NCBI GenBank assembly: GCA_025642075.2
Contig: JAODUO010000197.1
Span: 125,001 to 189,000, forward strand
From: Ridgeia piscesae
Lineage: Eukaryota; Annelida; Polychaeta; Sabellida; Siboglinidae
Direction: 5' to 3'
DNA length: 64,000 bases
In this document: positions 1 through 17,654 of the stretch, in pieces
Position numbering within the stretch: the stretch's first letter is position 1
Layout: each line of letters opens with the position of its first letter
The notes under the pieces: generated by a model
The model's database searches: none
What the model was told of the DNA's origin: nothing
What the model saw: the letters and a program-made list of their open reading frames with translations, nothing else
Translations under genes and position numbers: made by a program

Positions 1-1106
1 TTCAGTTGTCTGCTAAGACCTACAGCCAGACATAGGCCAGGGAACAGCGAGAAGGGAACAACTGTCCCCTCGAATTTCTGTGGAGGTGCAAACATACGGA
101 TAGCCCCTCAAGTAAATAAAACATTACGTGAGACGGCTTCGACAATTTTGCGTCACCCAGCAAAGTTAGGAATGTCAGTGTGCGGCAGATATGTCCATAA
201 TGGTTATATCCCACCCCAGTAAATAAATGAAACGGCAACATGGCTGCGAAAAAAAGCAACACCTCCCCCCTCTACCGATGTCATGGTCCACCCGCGGGAC
301 AGTGGTAGGGGGTGCTACTATAATTATTAGAAGCTACGGCGGTTCTCAACCCACCCCTCCAAATTGTCTCGTTCCTGCGCCCGTGCAGTCAGGTTTTGAT
401 TAAACGACAGTGGGATTATTTTGTATGGAATTATCAACATTTTAATGTCCACAAATTACCTAATCCTCTTTGCACCGGCCAAACGACACTCCTCAAACGA
501 ACTCTTTGTGTGCATGCCGCCATCAGTAAGATCAATAGATCAAAGCAAACCACCCTACTAGTCAATTAGTTCGCGTGGTTATTTCCAGTTAAAATATATA
601 ACCTTTCCGTAATCACAGATTGTTATTTCTATTGACAATGATGAATCCGACAGAGCGACACAATAGTATTCGTTGCCTAATGCGTCTGTCGAACACTCTA
701 CCGCCAACCGTCCGCCACACGCTGTATTATGCACTCACACCGTCACCTCTTTGCTACGCCCGTGAATAAAAGAAACGTTGATAAAACACGCATTAATAAA
801 TGTATTATGCACCTACACACGATCGAACAATGATGCATCAATGGACTATCAAATTAACTAATTCTGTCAAATGCAGACATGAATACAGCGGTCTCACGTT
901 ACGTAACTATTATGTTCCATAGCTGTATGTGATTTGCGCCAGCTGTTGCTTCGTTCTATAGTTATATGTCCATAGATATGCTCGATTGACAAACGTGATT
1001 AGTCGTCTTTATAAAGCAGGATGCTCACAAGGGCAGTAAATCAGCCTCCTAGTCTTTCGGTCAATCCGTTCGTTCGTTCGTCCTTCCGTCTGGCCAACTG
1101 TCTGTC

Positions 1107-1108
<2 letters not shown>
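1..1108. other. No gene recognised
   Basis: No convincing coding exon, RNA gene or transposon end was seen here. The only open frame of note (minus strand, 20-262, 80 codons) has no recognisable motif and no splice or promoter context. The DNA is ordinary AT-rich intergenic sequence leading into a microsatellite. Confidence 0.5.
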
Positions 1109-4700
<3,592 letters not shown>

Positions 4701-4708
4701 AATACGAT

Positions 4709-6470
<1,762 letters not shown>

Positions 6471-6487
6471 CCTGACGTATGCAGCTA

Positions 6488-6493
6488 AATAAA
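6488..6493 (+). terminator. Poly(A) signal AATAAA
   Basis: Perfect AATAAA 18 nt after the stop codon of the last exon of the 4.7-6.5 kb model. It supports a real 3' end there. Confidence 0.5.
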
Positions 6494-6799
6494 TGGTGGA
6501 GACGAATAATTATATTGCGAATATTTATAATGTATAATTTTATAAACACCCAAGCGATAAACGCTTTGTGTGCAACTACCTCTCGTGAGACTATGCCGTT
6601 ATTGGAAAACGGTGTTTATATAATACTTAGTTCAAGGTGTGTTTTGATATTACTTTTTGTCGTTTTGTATTGGAAGGCGTTGCTAATAAAGTAACACTTT
6701 ATATAGAAAATTGACCCGTCTTGTTTTGAGACGCACCCCTGTCTCCTTGGTGTGCGGGTGTGGTGGTCCCAGATTCGACCAGTCCAGGATTCGTCTAAA

Positions 6800-6890
6800 C
6801 GCATATCGCGCATGCGCGCGCATGCGCAATGATCGCTTTTATCTGTTCTGACGCGCTCTGACGTAGTGGCAACGGCATACGTCATGCTCG
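6800..6890. promoter_or_regulatory. CpG-rich promoter-like patch with two NRF1-type palindromes
   Basis: Two perfect copies of GCGCATGCGC stand back to back (6808-6817 and 6818-6827). This is the consensus core of NRF1 (nuclear respiratory factor 1) sites, which sit in CpG-rich promoters of housekeeping and mitochondrial genes in animals. CRE-like half sites follow (TGACGTAG at 6859, TACGTCA at 6878). The surrounding DNA is locally CpG-rich against an AT-rich background. No first exon could be assigned to either side, so the promoter call is inference. Confidence 0.35.
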
Positions 6891-6899
6891 GGCCGAGAT

Positions 6900-7934
6900 T
6901 CAACTAAATAACACAACACGTTCGAATGAGTGAAAATGATCACATAAGTTAATCCATTTTTATTTAAGATGTCCGTGATAACAATAATATTATTATTTCA
7001 ATACTTGATGTATTACTAACGGAAACTACGTTAGTAACAAAGGCGAATCATGACTCGGTACGAATCTGGGGGAGCGCTACGGGCGAATCTGGGACCACCA
7101 CACGGGCACATCACCTCGAGTCTCGCTCGAGTCGCCGTCAAGATTAATTGAAAACACATCTCGACCGCCTATCGAGCGATCCAGTCTCCTCGGTGTGTGT
7201 GTCGCGTACATAATGTCGGCCAAGACTACAGTAAAGCTCCATTGTAAGCAGCGTTGACGACCACGTTCTGTTGGAACAGTTTGCCTCTTGTGGGGTTCAC
7301 CACTAGTGTACCAACAACTCGTATGTCCCTGTCGCAGGTGTCCACTCGTGTCCACTCGTGACGCGGGGAGACTGAGAGGGCTATGCTATAAAACATCGTC
7401 ACCTAACTTTACATTTTGGGGGGAACGAAATGTGGCATATTCAAAAAAGTTTATAAAATACAATTGCTAAAACCCAGGGACGTGTGAGTTCACTTATTCT
7501 AGTAGATAGGTATATGCTATCAACTGGCTGCAGATTCAGCCGAAGCTAGCATAGGGTTAGGGTTATTTAGGATTAGAGTTGGGATTAGGAGTGTGCTGGC
7601 CGTCCGTAAGGGTGCCTATATGGTAACATTTTGTACATGAATTGCAAAGTCGCGACACGGAAGGTTTATTAATTAATTAACACAATTATTTTAAAGACAT
7701 GTAAATAATATTAACAACAAATAAAATACGCAAAATAGCATTAAAGTACATGTGCACACTGAAAACAAACATCTACAAACAATTCATAAACTGTTCATAT
7801 CATTCGGGAAGCTGCCACGTAATTCTCAACGAAATGGATATTTCATTAATCTTTAGAATTGCAACTGAATGAGAATATGCCCATTTAGAAGAATACGTTC
7901 TGGCCTGATTCGTGGAGCTATTGTGGCTATATGC
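6900..7934. other. No gene recognised
   Basis: Intergenic DNA. A short degenerate TTAGGG-like run lies near 7554-7590. The open frames at 7077-7355 (minus) and 7288-7470 (plus) overlap each other and show no motif. Confidence 0.4.
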
Positions 7935-9582
7935 TGCGTGCACGGCAATGGACAGTCTACCCGAGAGAACATTGATGCGTGCACGGCAACGGACAGTCTA
8001 CCCGAGAGCACATTGATGCGTGCACGGCAACGGACAGTCCACCCAAGAGCACATTGATGCGTGCACGGCAACGGACAGTCTACCCGAGAGCACATTGATG
8101 CGTGCACGGCAACGGACAGTCTACCCAAGAGCACATTGATGCGTGCACGGCAACGGACAGTCTACACGAGAGCACATTGATGCGTGCACGGCAACGGACA
8201 GTCTACCCAAGAGCACATTGATGCGTGCACGGCAACGGACAGTCTACACGAGAGCACATTGATGCGTGCACGGCAACGGACAGTCTACCCGAGAGCACAT
8301 TGATGCGTGCACGGCAACGGACAGTCTACCCGAGAGCACATTGATGCGTGCACGGCAACGGACAGTCTACCCAAGAGCACATTGATGCGTGCACGGCAAC
8401 GGACAGTCTACCCGAGAGCACATTGACGCGTGCACGGCAACGGACAGTCTACCCGAGAGCACATTGATGCGTGCACGGCAACGGACAGTCTACCCGAGAG
8501 CACATTGATGCGTGCACGGCAACGGACAGTCTACCCGAGAGCACATTGACGCGTGCACGGCAACGGACAGTCTACCCGAGAGCACATTGATGCGTGCACG
8601 GCAACGGACAGTCTACCCGAGAGCACATTGATGCGTGCACGGCAACGGACAGTCTACCCGAGAGCACATTGACGCGTGCACGGCAACGGACAGTCTACCC
8701 GAGAGCACATTGATGCGTGCACGGCAACGGACAGTCTACCCGAGAGCACATTGATGCGTGCACGGCAACGGACAGTCTACCCGAGAGCACATTGATGCGT
8801 GCACGGCAACGGACAGTCTACCCGAGAGCACATTGATGCGTGCACGGCAACGGACAGTCTACCCGAGAGCACATTGATGCGTGCACGGCAACGGACAGTC
8901 TACCCGAGAGCACATTGATGCGTGCACGGCAACGGACAGTCTACCCGAGAGCACATTGATGCGTGCACGGCAACGGACAGTCTACCCGAGAGCACATTGA
9001 TGCGTGCACGGCAACGGACAGTCTACCCGAGAGCACATTGATGCGTGCACGGCAACGGACAGTCTACCCGAGAGCACATTGATGCGTGCACGGCAACGGA
9101 CAGTCTACCCGAGAGCACATTGATGCGTGCACGGCAACGGACAGTCTACCCGAGAGCACATTGATGCGTGCACGGCAACGGACAGTCTACCCGAGAGCAC
9201 ATTGATGCGTGCACGGCAACGGACAGTCTACCCGAGAGCACATTGATGCGTGCACGGCAACGGACAGTCTACCCGAGAGCACATTGATGCGTGCACGGCA
9301 ACGGACAGTCTACCCGAGAGCACATTGATGCGTGCACGGCAACGGACAGTCTACCCGAGAGCACATTGATGCGTGCACGGCAACGGACAGTCTACCCGAG
9401 AGCACATTGATGCGTGCACGGCAACGGACAATCTACCCGAGAGCACATTGATGCGCGCACGGCAACGGACAATCTACCCGAGAGCACATTGATGCGTGCA
9501 CGGCAACGGACAATCTACTCGAGAGCACATTGATGCGTGCACGGCAACGGACAATCTACTCGAGAGCACATTGATGCGTGCA
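7935..9582. repeat. 41-bp minisatellite, about 40 copies, CpG-rich
   Basis: Direct tandem repeats of a 41-bp unit containing the palindrome CGTGCACG and four CpG dinucleotides, giving roughly 160 CpGs in 1.65 kb. Units in the middle (about 8700-9420) are nearly identical. The left end carries variants such as CCCAAG or CACGAG for CCCGAG, and the right end carries CAATCTAC for CAGTCTAC. Three units with GACGCG instead of GATGCG occur at 8425, 8548 and 8671, exactly 123 bp (three units) apart, so a three-unit higher-order repeat has been copied. Confidence 0.98.
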
Positions 9583-10394
9583 ATTCGAAGGTTCAAGATA
9601 CTTTACATTTCTGCTCGGCCTGTCATCAGTAAGTGAGGGACCGACAGTGAGCTATGTTAATGTTATATATATATATTTTCATATTTGAAAAATGCATGAT
9701 ATATGGCAAGGATGACCTTGATACTTTGTTGTTTCAAAATGTCTGGGAATTGTAGGTTTCAAAAAATGACGGCCACCCGAAATCGAAAACTAGTTTTTTC
9801 CATATTCCAGGTACTTCAGTTCACATATAGCGAGCGCCATAACTTTGGCGTAAATATATACTTTTCCGGGGGACCGACATTTTATAATTGATCGTGTCCG
9901 ACATTCACATCCGGCTTTTTTAAAGATGAAATGGTATTTGGTAATTAAAAAATACATACATGCAATTAAATATATTAAGATTCAAAAGCAAATGAAGCAG
10001 AAGCAAATTTGTGTAAATACAACATACACACATAGGGCATACGTAAATAAAAACAGTAACAATGAACAATATTTCAAAATACATGAAATAAATGTTATCA
10101 ATATGACGATGTGCCAAAATACTCTTAATGATAGTGATGGCGTCAAAGTATAGGTAAGTCAAATTTGGCATTTATTAATAACAGCAAAGCTTCATTTGCT
10201 ATTTTTAACATGCAAGTACATGTCATGTTATATAGGAATGTGTTTTGGCGTTGAGTCATGTAATGCCTATATACAATAAAATGAAATATGACAAATAAAT
10301 ATATAATATATGTAAAATGTTCTTTAACATTATAAATAAAACAATTATTATTTTGATATAATAAATGATAAATCTCAAATTTAATAATAAGCAA
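9583..10394. other. AT-rich DNA, no gene recognised
   Basis: AT-rich sequence with short AT runs. Overlapping open frames on both strands near 9920-10170 reflect low complexity. Nothing else was seen. Confidence 0.45.
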
Positions 10395-10512
10395 ATAAGC
10401 AAACACGCACACGCACACGCACACGCACACGCACACGCACACGCACACGCACACGCACACGCACACGCACACGCACACGCACACGCACACACCACATATA
10501 TATATTTGGAAA

Positions 10513-10600
<88 letters not shown>
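10395..10600. repeat. CACACG hexamer array followed by TA array
   Basis: A run of CACACG units (about 10403-10490) is joined by a short unique link to a TA dinucleotide array (about 10518-10600). Confidence 0.95.
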
Positions 10601-10601
<1 letters not shown>

Positions 10602-10924
10602 AAGGGATGTGATGGCTCGACATTCCTAGTATGCAATGCAATCAAAGCGACGGTAGTAGTACCTATAGACCCTCCAAGGACATGATTCAACGTCGTATTT
10701 GTGTCTTTGGTGCGAATGCAAAACGGTGAGTAGCAAATTTTAGTTTCTTTTGTGTTTTCTTAAAATAATTGATATAGGCACCTTTTCAAACACCACGTTT
10801 TCATAAATTGTCAGGGTACATAACTGTGTTGGGTAGGCCATAATTAGTTGAGTAAGCAATATTCAGTTTGAAGTGAATAAATGCATTAATCCCAAAATGG
10901 CGTCCGACCGATAATCTATGGCAG

Positions 10925-11215
10925 ACGCCAAAGTGGCCGACCCCATGGGGCTGCAGTACGACAACCTACAGAGTGACGACCTGGATCATTACAGGCAGCC
11001 CTTATAAGAAGGACGTCGAGGCCACGGCAAAACTGGTAACGTGTCTACAACCAACCGGTTCAAAGAAGAACAAAACCTGAGAACATGTCTAATATTATTG
11101 ACACTACACCTTGTCTGTGTTCTTCGGATTTGTATTCCAACAGCAGAATATGCTAAAGCTGGACGTATTGCGGGAAGTGGGGCCGGCGGACAAACCACAC
11201 ATGTGCCGGGTATGA
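10925..11215 (+). CDS. Weak two-exon model, 3' end of an unrecognised gene
   Basis: A possible exon at 10925-11035 (CAG acceptor before it, donor GTAACG after it) and a terminal exon at 11144-11215 (CAG acceptor, ending in TGA) join in phase 0. Together they read Trp/Thr/Pro-rich, then a basic-acidic helix-like stretch (KKDVEATAKL, QNMLKLDVL). A poly(A) signal lies 76 nt downstream. A possible earlier exon ends at a GTGAGT donor at 10731, but I could not make a start codon work with it. The alternative frame from ATG 10918 gives a 29-residue acidic peptide ending at 11007. I do not recognise either product. This is a lead rather than a firm gene. Confidence 0.27.
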
Positions 11216-11290
11216 GCGTGGCGGGTTTATATGCGAGATTTGAGCCATAGCGTTGTGAGGGGGCCCACTTTGGCACTCATTTTACAAAAT

Positions 11291-11296
11291 AATAAA
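11291..11296 (+). terminator. Poly(A) signal AATAAA
   Basis: Perfect AATAAA shortly after the stop of the 10.9-11.2 kb model. It is the main support for a 3' end here. Confidence 0.35.
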
Positions 11297-11379
11297 ATGG
11301 GTGTCCTTTTAAAACTAGTCTAACATATTATATTTATTAAGATAGAGTAACTATACTGTGCATATACTTAGTCAGTATA

Positions 11380-11727
<348 letters not shown>

Positions 11728-12122
11728 CGTACTACGGGTAAAAAAAAACGATTTGTTTTCGTACCGATGCTTCTAAAACATTTTCGAACGATGAGCGGGG
11801 TGAGTTTGTCTTGAAAAAATATTGCCCGCTCTTTTTATGGATCTATGATAATAACAATAACACAAGTTTTATTAGCAACTCAACTGAGTTGGATTGACAT
11901 TACAATAGGTTACAATTAACTCATCAAAACATCATACAAATACAATAGAAATACATTTGAGACCGCAAATCATACCGTATTAATAGCCTTTTTACTGACA
12001 GTTGTATAAAGCCCACGGTATAAAGGAGTTACGGAATCTATTCGTTCTAGTAACTGGTAACGGGTACACATTTTGTTGTCTAATATTATATTCGATATGT
12101 CTTTTGTCAGGCAGCAGATAAT

Positions 12123-14719
12123 TTAATCTGTGTGTGCCGACTTTAATTTATCAAAATATTTTTGACAAATGCTGTCCCGTCTTACATTCAACGTATCCAG
12201 GATAACACGTCTAGGTATTTCCGAGTAACCCAATCCAGGAAAAATACATTTTAGTGCCCTTTTTTGTATAACTTCAATATTGTCAGACAAATGTTGGGGC
12301 AAGTTAGTGTGCCGTACAGGACATGCATATTCTATAACTGGTCTCACCACACTAACATATACACTGACTAGATCTTTCTGTGTAATATCTGCACGCTTTA
12401 ACTGATATAACATGTACAAGCGTTTACCAGCCTTTTTCACAATATTATCCACGTGTTTGTTCCATGTCAGATCCTGAGAAATTGTCACACCTAATAGTTT
12501 GGCATGGCAAACTTGTGCTATATCCCTCCCATCAATCTTTATATTCGGGATAGTGCTTCTGAAATTGCCATCTTGTGCAAAACTAATGATTATTTCTTTT
12601 GATTTTTCCGAATTAATTTTCATGTCATTCTGTTCTGTCCATCTAGCAGCAATATCAACCGACTTTTGTATAACAGATACATCAACATACTTATATAATG
12701 GAACAGTCGTTCTTAAATCATTTATGTAAACAAGGAAACATTTAGGTCCAGACAATGTCCCTTGCGGTACTCCCCCATTGGGATGACCAGAATGGGAATA
12801 TTCATTTCCTATTTTTACTCGTTGAGCTCTGTCTAATAGAAATGTTGCCATCCATCTTAAAATATGTGCGGGCAACCCATACGACTGTAGCTTATCTAGC
12901 AACAAATGATGATTAATAAGATTATACGCTTTGCTAAAGTCTAGCATTACAACTCTGACATAAGAATTCAATTTATCTGTCGCCTTATACCACATATGAA
13001 CCAGTTCGACAAGAACGTCTGTTGTGAACGTTCCGCTAATTCCCCCAAATTGTTAGCATCAATTTCACCTTCAATTGTTTCATCCACCCATTTCATTATT
13101 ATTGATTCAAACACCTTGGTAGCTATTGGAGTTAGTGAAATTGGTCTAATGTCTTTTTCAATCGACACAGGGGGGCTTGTTTTTGGCAACGGTATTACAT
13201 TGGCCATTTTCCATTCCATAGGGAGTACACCTTCTCTTAGTGAATTGTTAAAAATAGCAGTTAACGGACGGGCGAGAACATTTGCATAATTTCTTAACAC
13301 CCATGCAGGGATGTTGTCAGGCCCAGTAGCCTTGTTGGCTTTAACACTCTCCAAGGCTTTAAAAGTAGTACATACGCTTATCACATACTGATCCGGCAGT
13401 TCCTCGTTAACGTCGAACACATTGTGACTCTTATTTAACTGAGGCAAATGGTCACTCACAGACACAAAGAAATCATTCAGTGTATTGGCCAGTAAGCCAC
13501 AATCACCATCCGTTGTTTTGTTAGCTAGACCTTGCATGCATGATTTGCCATTTGTTTTAAGTCCCATTATTGTTTTCATATGCTTCCACCAATCGTGGGA
13601 TCCCGATTCATGCATTGCTGCAATTTGTGTTTGGTAAAAATTATACTTAAGTTTCGAAGCGGCTCGGTTGACCTTATTACGCAATATTTTTGCTTGATTC
13701 AAATCACCACTCATATGAGCTCGCTGTCTTTTACGAACTAAGTCTCTGAACCAGTCTGTGACCCATGGCTTGGCTTATCAGCCGTAAGCCTCGTAACAAT
13801 TTTAGTAGGAAAGCATATTTCCATCAGGTTGCAAATAACCGTTTGATAATAATATTATGATACTGATCTGCACATGAATCAAGCCTAAATGATGGCTGAT
13901 AAAGCCATATTGAATGTGGCTTTTTCTTTTGGCCCCATACACCTTACGGTTAACCGTGTCACGCATCTAGTATCAACTGAGTTTTTCGCTTTAGGTTTAA
14001 GCAAAACCATGTTATGGTCCGATGACCCCAGTTCGGAAATAGCAACAGGCGGGGTGTACACCTCCTCCACATTTTGTCTAATATCGCCTGTCCACGTGTT
14101 ACAACATTAACTACTTGGACAAATCTATAGTGGGTTTTCATAAAGTTATCCCGCAACTGGTTGAAACCGCCAGTTATGATCACACCACATGTTTTCGCAT
14201 TACAGTGTCAATGTTGGTGATTAAATGATCACGTATTTTCAAATACTCCGTCTTTGGAGTATAATATAAACATGTTACCAGTATACATGAGAATTTTCGA
14301 GGCGTTTTCTTTGGCATAACCTTAATCCACATTACTTCTAAATCATGAACCTCCATATCATTCCATCTCTTATACATTAAATCATTTCTAATGTAGCAGG
14401 CTACACCACCGGCTCGTCCATGACCCCTATATTTTCTCTCCAAGCAAAACCCTTGCATAGTAAAGCTACTTGAATCCATATAGTCTTTAAACCATGTTTC
14501 ACTAACACATACAATTGAAACATCATGTGTTGCTACAGTTACATGCAATTCGTCCACTTTTTCACTGTTCAAAGATCTGGCATTTAAATTAATTAGGGAA
14601 GGTAGATCCCATTTACGTATTTTGTCCGCTGTTGGATTCGGAACACAAAACCGCGTTGAATCACAGTTCTCGGTTTGTGTGATCAGGGAAAGTTCCATGG
14701 CCAGATCGTTTAGGCCCAT
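12123..14719 (-). pseudogene. LINE ORF2 remnant: endonuclease and reverse transcriptase
   Basis: The AP-like endonuclease begins at 14719, with the motif LNARSL and then SETW (the metal-binding Glu). The usual GDFN motif reads GGFN (about 14170), and SDHN is kept (about 14010). The reverse transcriptase spans 13714-12123. Fingers and palm motifs include KATGPDNIPAWVL, the motif A region DFSKAYNLINH (normally AFD), the motif B region GGVPQGT, and motif C reading YVDV where YVDD is expected. The reading frame is broken near 14180, near 13885 and near 13000-13050. The lost Asp residues in both the nuclease and the polymerase, with the frameshifts, make activity very unlikely. Confidence 0.88.
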
Positions 14720-14722
14720 TTC

Positions 14723-16004
14723 CTAATCATGGGAGTGATGCTTTTCTTTATGTCCTCGTTCCCCGCACTGACGACACAACACTTTGTCAGGGTGTCTGCA
14801 GGTGGCAGTGACGTGGTTCGTCTCACCGCATTTGGCACACTTGCCCATCGACAGACGAGTACGACGTTTGACCACTGTCCAGTTACCGTCAGGTGCCACT
14901 CTGGCGTTCGGCAATCAGTCGTGGTTCGTTGCGTTTGACACGTGTCGATGTTGTTGTTGATGTTGGCGTTTGTTATGTTTCGGTGACTGTTCTGGGAGAG
15001 ACAGATTCAACAGAAATCTGCCAACTCCGCTCTCAGATAGATGCAGCCCGTCTCTCTGGAAAGCTGCGTCGTCAGCAGCCCCGTTCCGGAATGTGAAATT
15101 TGCGTCGTTGTCGACGAATTTGACGTCGACTTCTTTGCACGCTTCCTTCATTTTCATGTTGACGTCCGCCCGTCGATCTGGATTGGCTCGACGCTTCGAA
15201 GACAGTACACTGCTCACCGTGATGGTTGGTGTCAAGGTTTTCGCCTTCCGCAGTAGTTGCGCGATGTTTTCTTTTATGTTAGCAGCACTTACGTCACTCG
15301 TTGTTTCGTGAGTACCACCAACGATGAATATTTCGGTCGATAGTTTCCGTTTTAGCCGCGTCATCGATCATTTGTTCGATATCGGCGAGAGTGGCGCCTG
15401 ATTTCCATGGAATCTTGATGGGATTGCCACTGGACGTTTTACCAACGCGTACATCACGTAGCAGGCTGTTCCCCACAAGCAGTGTCACTGCCTGTGGTCC
15501 CCCATCGTTGGAGTCGGCGTCGCCGTCTTGACGCTTGCTTGTCGCTATGTCTTCTCGCAGACGTCGTATTTCTTGGCTCTATTCACCCAACAAGGAGATA
15601 AGCTGCTGGTTTGATCGTTCGAGTTTGACGACCAGCGATTCCAGCATGGACGTCTTCTCGAGTAGACGCTCTACGAGTGTCGGTAGCATACGACAGGACG
15701 TGCAGGACCAAATGCCTATAATGTCCTTATCGTCTTCGCCCACACACTCCGGGTGCACCCACGCCTGGCACATATGGCATTGAACCATTTGATGGTTGTC
15801 CTTGCCGTTGTGTATGCAATTCTTCACGCAGTATTTCCAGTTGTCTGCGTGCTTATCTTTCGCAGCTTTCCGGCGCGCTTTTCTTGTCTTGTCACTCACC
15901 GGGTCACAAGTGACGTCTACTGGCGGCAGATGTACCGTTAGTACAGGTGATCCGCAACAGTTATCACATGAACTGTTAGCCACCGGGCTAAATTCGTTGT
16001 CCAT
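14723..16004 (-). pseudogene. LINE ORF1 remnant: PHD finger, coiled coil, SGNH esterase, zinc knuckles
   Basis: Reading from ATG 16004: a C4HC3 PHD-type finger (about residues 58-105, with CHMCQAWVHPEC), then a leucine-rich coiled coil ending at a stop (15579). In later frames there is an SGNH/GDSL-type esterase with block I VGNSLLRD (Asp of GDS replaced by Asn), a block III-like GGTHE, and a DGLHLS Asp-x-x-His block. At the C terminus are two CCHC/CCHH knuckles (CAKCGETNH, CRQCGERGH). Esterase and PHD modules are known from ORF1 proteins of CR1/L2-clade elements. At least two frame breaks separate the modules. Confidence 0.82.
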
Positions 16005-16239
16005 GATTGTTCAGGCGGAACCGGTGAAATTGGTTACAGGTAAGCTGGTGTTATTGCTTTTACCTATTGTTCGTTCACCTGGTAGAGTCACCTGTTGGGC
16101 GATAAAAGGCTCAGATATCCAGACAAATATTAAAATACTTAAAATCTATCACATCGGCTCAGCCTAATGGAAGATGTCACATATACGTGTAATCGTAAGG
16201 TGATCAACACGTATATAATAATAATAATATTTTAATAAT

Positions 16240-16690
16240 ATTTATTATTTACAAAGCTCAATATCCAAAAATGCTCAAAGCGCTGTACAATAAAATTAAA
16301 AGTTATTTATTATGTGTAAAAGTTATTTATTATTATGATACTAAGACTTACTGTTAAGATCGAATAAAACTGCCAGAAATGGATATTTGAAACAGGCACT
16401 TCGTAAACACGTCTTACGTCTTATAACCGCCCAACATCTGTCGTTGTATGTAGCTGTTAGAGGGGTTAGGACACTACCGACAACTTTGGGAGCTGTATTT
16501 ATCATTCTTTCAAGCCTGCTCCTCTGGCGCTGAACCATGCACTCAATAGCAGAACGATAGAACAAGAATCTCCCTCCTCAGCCCGAACGTTTGTAGTTGA
16601 CGCAGGAAGTACAGCCTTTGTAGTTTGTCGAGCCATTTTCAAGACTGCATCAGTGTTATTTTCCCATCCCAAGTCACTAGATATTATCGT
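16240..16690 (-). mobile_element. 3' fragment of a second LINE
   Basis: The minus-strand frame 16565-16341 reads like the C-terminal part of a CR1/L2 reverse-transcriptase protein (MFYRSAIECMVQRQ, then RMINTAPKVVG and YNDRC). It is followed by a tail containing TGTACAGCGCTTTGAGC, which resembles L2-type 3' ends. The frame upstream (to about 16690) continues the homology with shifts. It differs from the neighbouring LINE and lies directly upstream of it in the same orientation. Confidence 0.6.
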
Positions 16691-16827
16691 GCCCAGAATT
16701 GTTTTATTTATTTTTCATTTTGCGTTATCATCCTTTATTATAACCAAGCAGTTTACGTATTATTTACGACCTACGAACTTGTTTATTGCGAATCAATACG
16801 TCCGTATATGACTTGACGCCGCATATA

Positions 16828-17654
16828 TTGAACATGCATGAGTACGAGTACGAGTGCGAGTGCGAGTGCGAGTGCGAGTGCGAGTGCGAGTGCGAGTGCG
16901 AGTGCGAGTGCGAGTGCGAGTGCGAGTGCGAGTGCGAGTGCGAGTGCGAGTGCGAGTGCGAGTGCGAGTGCGAGTGCGAGTGCGAGTGCGAGTGCGAGTG
17001 CGAGTGCGAGTGCGAGTGCGAGTGGGTGAGGGTGTGAGTGAGCGAGTGCGAGAGCGAGTGCGAGTGCGAGTGCGAGTGCGAGTGCGAGTGCGAGTGCGAG
17101 TACGAAGAAAACAAATGTACTCGAGGACGAGTACGATTACTTTACAATATACTCGAGTACGAGTATGATTACTTTACAATATAAGCATGATTACTTTCAT
17201 GGTTACTTTAATGAATATCCTATTTCTAACATAAAGGCGACTTTCATGGAATCCCTAGGTGTCATTCTTGTTCTGTTGTTGTGTCACTAATGTTCTAACC
17301 GATTACTGCTATCCACTATCCAGGTGTTAATGTTATTAATAATTAGACGACTTTCTCAGGTATTGGATGAATCATTTAATGCTGGATTTATAATTTAATT
17401 TATGGTTTCTGAATCAAATACAAATAGGAGGCATTTAAAAATTTCAAATACCTATGATCAAATACATTACAATAACAACACTTCAAAACCAGGGGGCATA
17501 TTCAAAAGAGTAGTATATCAGATGGGTCCAGACATGGGGTCAAATACATTTGTATTTGAAAGTATTTAAATACTTTTTAAAATATTTGTATTTGATGTTT
17601 AGGAATTAAAAGTATTTGTATTTAAATACTTTCCTAAAGTATTTGACTTGTTCG
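16828..17654. mobile_element. Truncated copy of the hAT-like element found at 59.6 kb
   Basis: From TTGAACATGCATGAG (16828) to ATTTGACTTGTTC (17654) this segment matches the element at 59612-61278 closely, including the left half of the smaller hAT nested within it (from 17532). It lacks both outer ends and stops abruptly inside the nested element. Its subterminal GAGTAC repeats have been replaced by a long GAGTGC array. Confidence 0.88.
16845..17105. repeat. GAGTGC hexanucleotide array
   Basis: About 40 units of CGAGTG/GAGTGC, with one imperfect patch near 17025-17055, sit exactly where the related element at 59.6 kb has only one or two GAGTAC units. The array arose inside a transposon. The open frames through it, coding for alternating dipeptides, are not genes. 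Confidence 0.97.

Larger units (their letters stand above)
11845..16010 (-). mobile_element. CR1/L2-like non-LTR retrotransposon, degenerate copy
   Basis: A nearly full-length LINE on the minus strand. ORF1 occupies 16004 to 14723, ORF2 runs from 14719 to about 12123, and a 3' part ends near 11850 in a short TTATTG/TTATTA-like tail. This tail and the endonuclease/reverse transcriptase layout fit the CR1/L2 superfamily. ORF1's stop codon and ORF2's ATG are only 3 nt apart, an arrangement that would suit termination-reinitiation. Several frameshifts, stops and lost catalytic residues show that it is dead. The 3' boundary and any target-site duplication were not pinned down. Confidence 0.88.

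Noticed and set aside
7554..7590. TTAGGG-like telomere repeats
   Set aside because: Only two or three degenerate copies; far too few for an interstitial telomere array.
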